NCBI RefSeq assembly: GCF_900112365.1
Contig: NZ_FOLQ01000016.1
Location: 62,001-126,000 of the forward strand
Source of the DNA: Spirosoma endophyticum
GTDB taxonomy: Bacteria; Bacteroidota; Bacteroidia; Cytophagales; Spirosomataceae
Reading direction: 5' to 3'
DNA length: 64,000 nt
In this document: piece after piece, positions 63,701-64,000 of the stretch
Layout: each line of letters opens with the position of its first letter
Position numbering within the stretch: position 1 is the first letter of the stretch
Made by a program: the position numbers and the translations under genes
The notes under the pieces: model-generated
The model's database searches: none
Seen by the model: only the letters and a program-made list of their open reading frames with translations
Told to the model about the DNA's origin: nothing

Positions 63701-64000
63701 GTTCGGATTGTGAATCCGAATGATCGCAACGTAGTACTGATCAGTAACAACGTACCGTATGGTGCATTCCTGCGGGTGAAAGATGGCGATATGGTGAAAA
63801 AAGGCGACGATATCTGCGCTTGGGACCCTTATAACGCCGTTATTCTGTCCGAATTGACTGGTACTTTGTCATTCGATGCGATTGAAGATGGTATCACCTA
63901 CCGCGAAGAGTTTGATGAACAAACAGGCTTCCAGGAGAAGGTAATCATCGAAACGCGCGATAAAGCGAAGAACCCGGCTATTATTGTACAGGGTACCACT
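60719..64000 (+). CDS. rpoC: DNA-directed RNA polymerase subunit beta-prime (3' end cut by window edge)
   Basis: 1094 codons are present from ATG 60719; the gene runs off the right edge (full length in this phylum is about 1400-1450). The N-terminal zinc site is [20 protein letters not shown]. The clamp helices follow. The catalytic Mg site is NADFDGDQM near 62140, and the bridge-helix region and trigger-loop start are in place ([20 protein letters not shown]). The second zinc-binding motif is [15 protein letters not shown] near 63410. The start [16 protein letters not shown] is the Bacteroidota-type N-terminus. It is the last gene of the operon visible here. Confidence 0.97.
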   Translation, partial: MSFKKNKKLNSDFQSVTISLASPESILESSYGEVTQPETINYRTYKPEMGGLFCERIFGPVKDWECHCGKYKRIRYKGIICDRCGVEVTEKKVRRERMGHIELVVPVAHIWYFRSLPNKIGYLLGLSTKKLDQVIYYERYVVVQPGVKAEDGINQLDFLTEDEYLDIIDKLPSSNQHLDDKDPNKFIAKMGADALEMLLSRVQLDELSYSLRHSAATDTSQQRKAEALKRLKVVEAFREANGRIENRPEWMVIKMVPVIPPELRPLVPLDGGRFATSDLNDLYRRVIIRNNRLKRLIEIKAPEVILRNEKRMLQEAVDSLFDNSRKVNAVRSEGNRALKSLSDMLKGKQGRFRQNLLGKRVDYSGRSVIVVGPELKLHECGLPKDMAAELFKPFVIRKLIERGIVKTVKSAKKIVDRKDPVIWDILENVLKGHPVLLNRAPTLHRLGIQAFQPKLIEGKAIQLHPLVCTAFNADFDGDQMAVHVPLGQEAVLEASLLMLASHNILNPANGAPITVPSQDMVLGLYYVTKGRKSIPEYPIAGEGMTFYGTEEVIIGINEGKVSKHANIKCRVRLRDESGELVYKVIDTVAGRLLFNQAVPEEVGYINELLTKKKLQQIIALIFKISGGARTAQFLDEIKELGFQMAFKGGLSIGLSDVMIPEAKQGLVDEAKTEVQAVWDNYLMGLITENERYNQVIDIWTRVNSRLTETLMKQLEADQGGFNSIYMMMHSGARGSREQIRQLGGMRGLMAKPQKNLQGSVGEIIENPILSNFKEGLDVLEYFISTHGARKGLADTALKTADAGYLTRRLHDVAQDVIISEDDCGTLRGLQVSALKDNEDIVEPLSERILGRTTVHDVYDPLTKELIVASGELVTEEVAAHIDETSIETVEIRSVLTCESRQGVCAKCYGRNLASGRMVDIGEAVGVIASQSIGEPGTQLTLRTFHVGGTASNIAVDASIKAKFDGLIELEEMRTVDSEDAEGNPLTIVMGRSGEVRIVNPNDRNVVLISNNVPYGAFLRVKDGDMVKKGDDICAWDPYNAVILSELTGTLSFDAIEDGITYREEFDEQTGFQEKVIIETRDKAKNPAIIVQGTT

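Overview
The window is chromosomal DNA from a member of the Bacteroidota, most likely order Cytophagales and close to Spirosoma. The genus is an inference from general resemblance. The phylum rests on a SusC/SusD pair, DUF4293, DUF4856 and MnmD proteins, promoters of the TTG-N19..23-TAnnTTTG type, an almost complete lack of Shine-Dalgarno sequences, and the gene order tRNA-Tyr/Gly/Thr, tuf, tRNA-Trp, secE, nusG, rplKAJL, rpoBC. Almost everything is housekeeping or general metabolism. I see no prophage, complete insertion sequence or CRISPR array.

Layout. 1-11.6 kb: a DUF4856 lipoprotein (cut by the left edge), an orphan CheY-like receiver, an esterase with leucyl aminopeptidase, an ATP-grasp enzyme, then minus-strand secreted hydrolases (a GH9 cellulase fused to a polysaccharide-deacetylase domain, and a ceramidase-like protein), and a DUF4126 membrane protein. 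11.7-17.8 kb: aspartokinase/homoserine dehydrogenase, followed by the only accessory-looking stretch. It holds a frameshifted kinase of the type found in polyvalent proteins and a McrB-like GTPase with no McrC beside it. A zinc-dependent dehydrogenase comes next. 17.8-26 kb: a DUF4932-like protein, two paralogous lipoproteins, a Gfo/Idh/MocA oxidoreductase and a SusD/SusC outer-membrane uptake pair. 26-36.5 kb: dipeptidyl peptidase IV, ruvA, a LysM lytic transglycosylase, gatA, tatA, a YkvA-family protein, malate dehydrogenase, a DUF2846 protein and a porin. 36.7-43.1 kb: a complete tripartite RND efflux operon (tetR, tolC-like, membrane fusion protein, RND pump) read leftward. 43.3-50.7 kb: two zinc metalloproteases, DUF4293, mnmD, a thioredoxin-like protein and a DUF3828-like lipoprotein. 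50.8-64 kb: the tRNA, tuf, secE-nusG, L11-L1-L10-L12 and RNA polymerase beta/beta-prime cluster; rpoC runs off the right edge.

The less ordinary signals lie mostly between or across genes. A hexamer, CTACGT/ACGTAG, is strongly over-represented in coding DNA on both strands. Imperfect palindromes sharing a GACTATTGACTGATGACTA-type core, or a GTTTACAGTA core, occupy short gaps inside operons. Two related copies of a GCGGGTGGAAA palindrome occur 31 kb apart. Four tandem 8-bp repeats sit just before the thrA start. One terminator-like hairpin has no visible gene in front of it. The kinase at 14.3-14.9 kb appears to have lost its metal-binding segment through a 2-bp change in a GA tract.

All calls come from reading the sequence by eye. 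No database or structure search was run, so DUF assignments rest on remembered family patterns.
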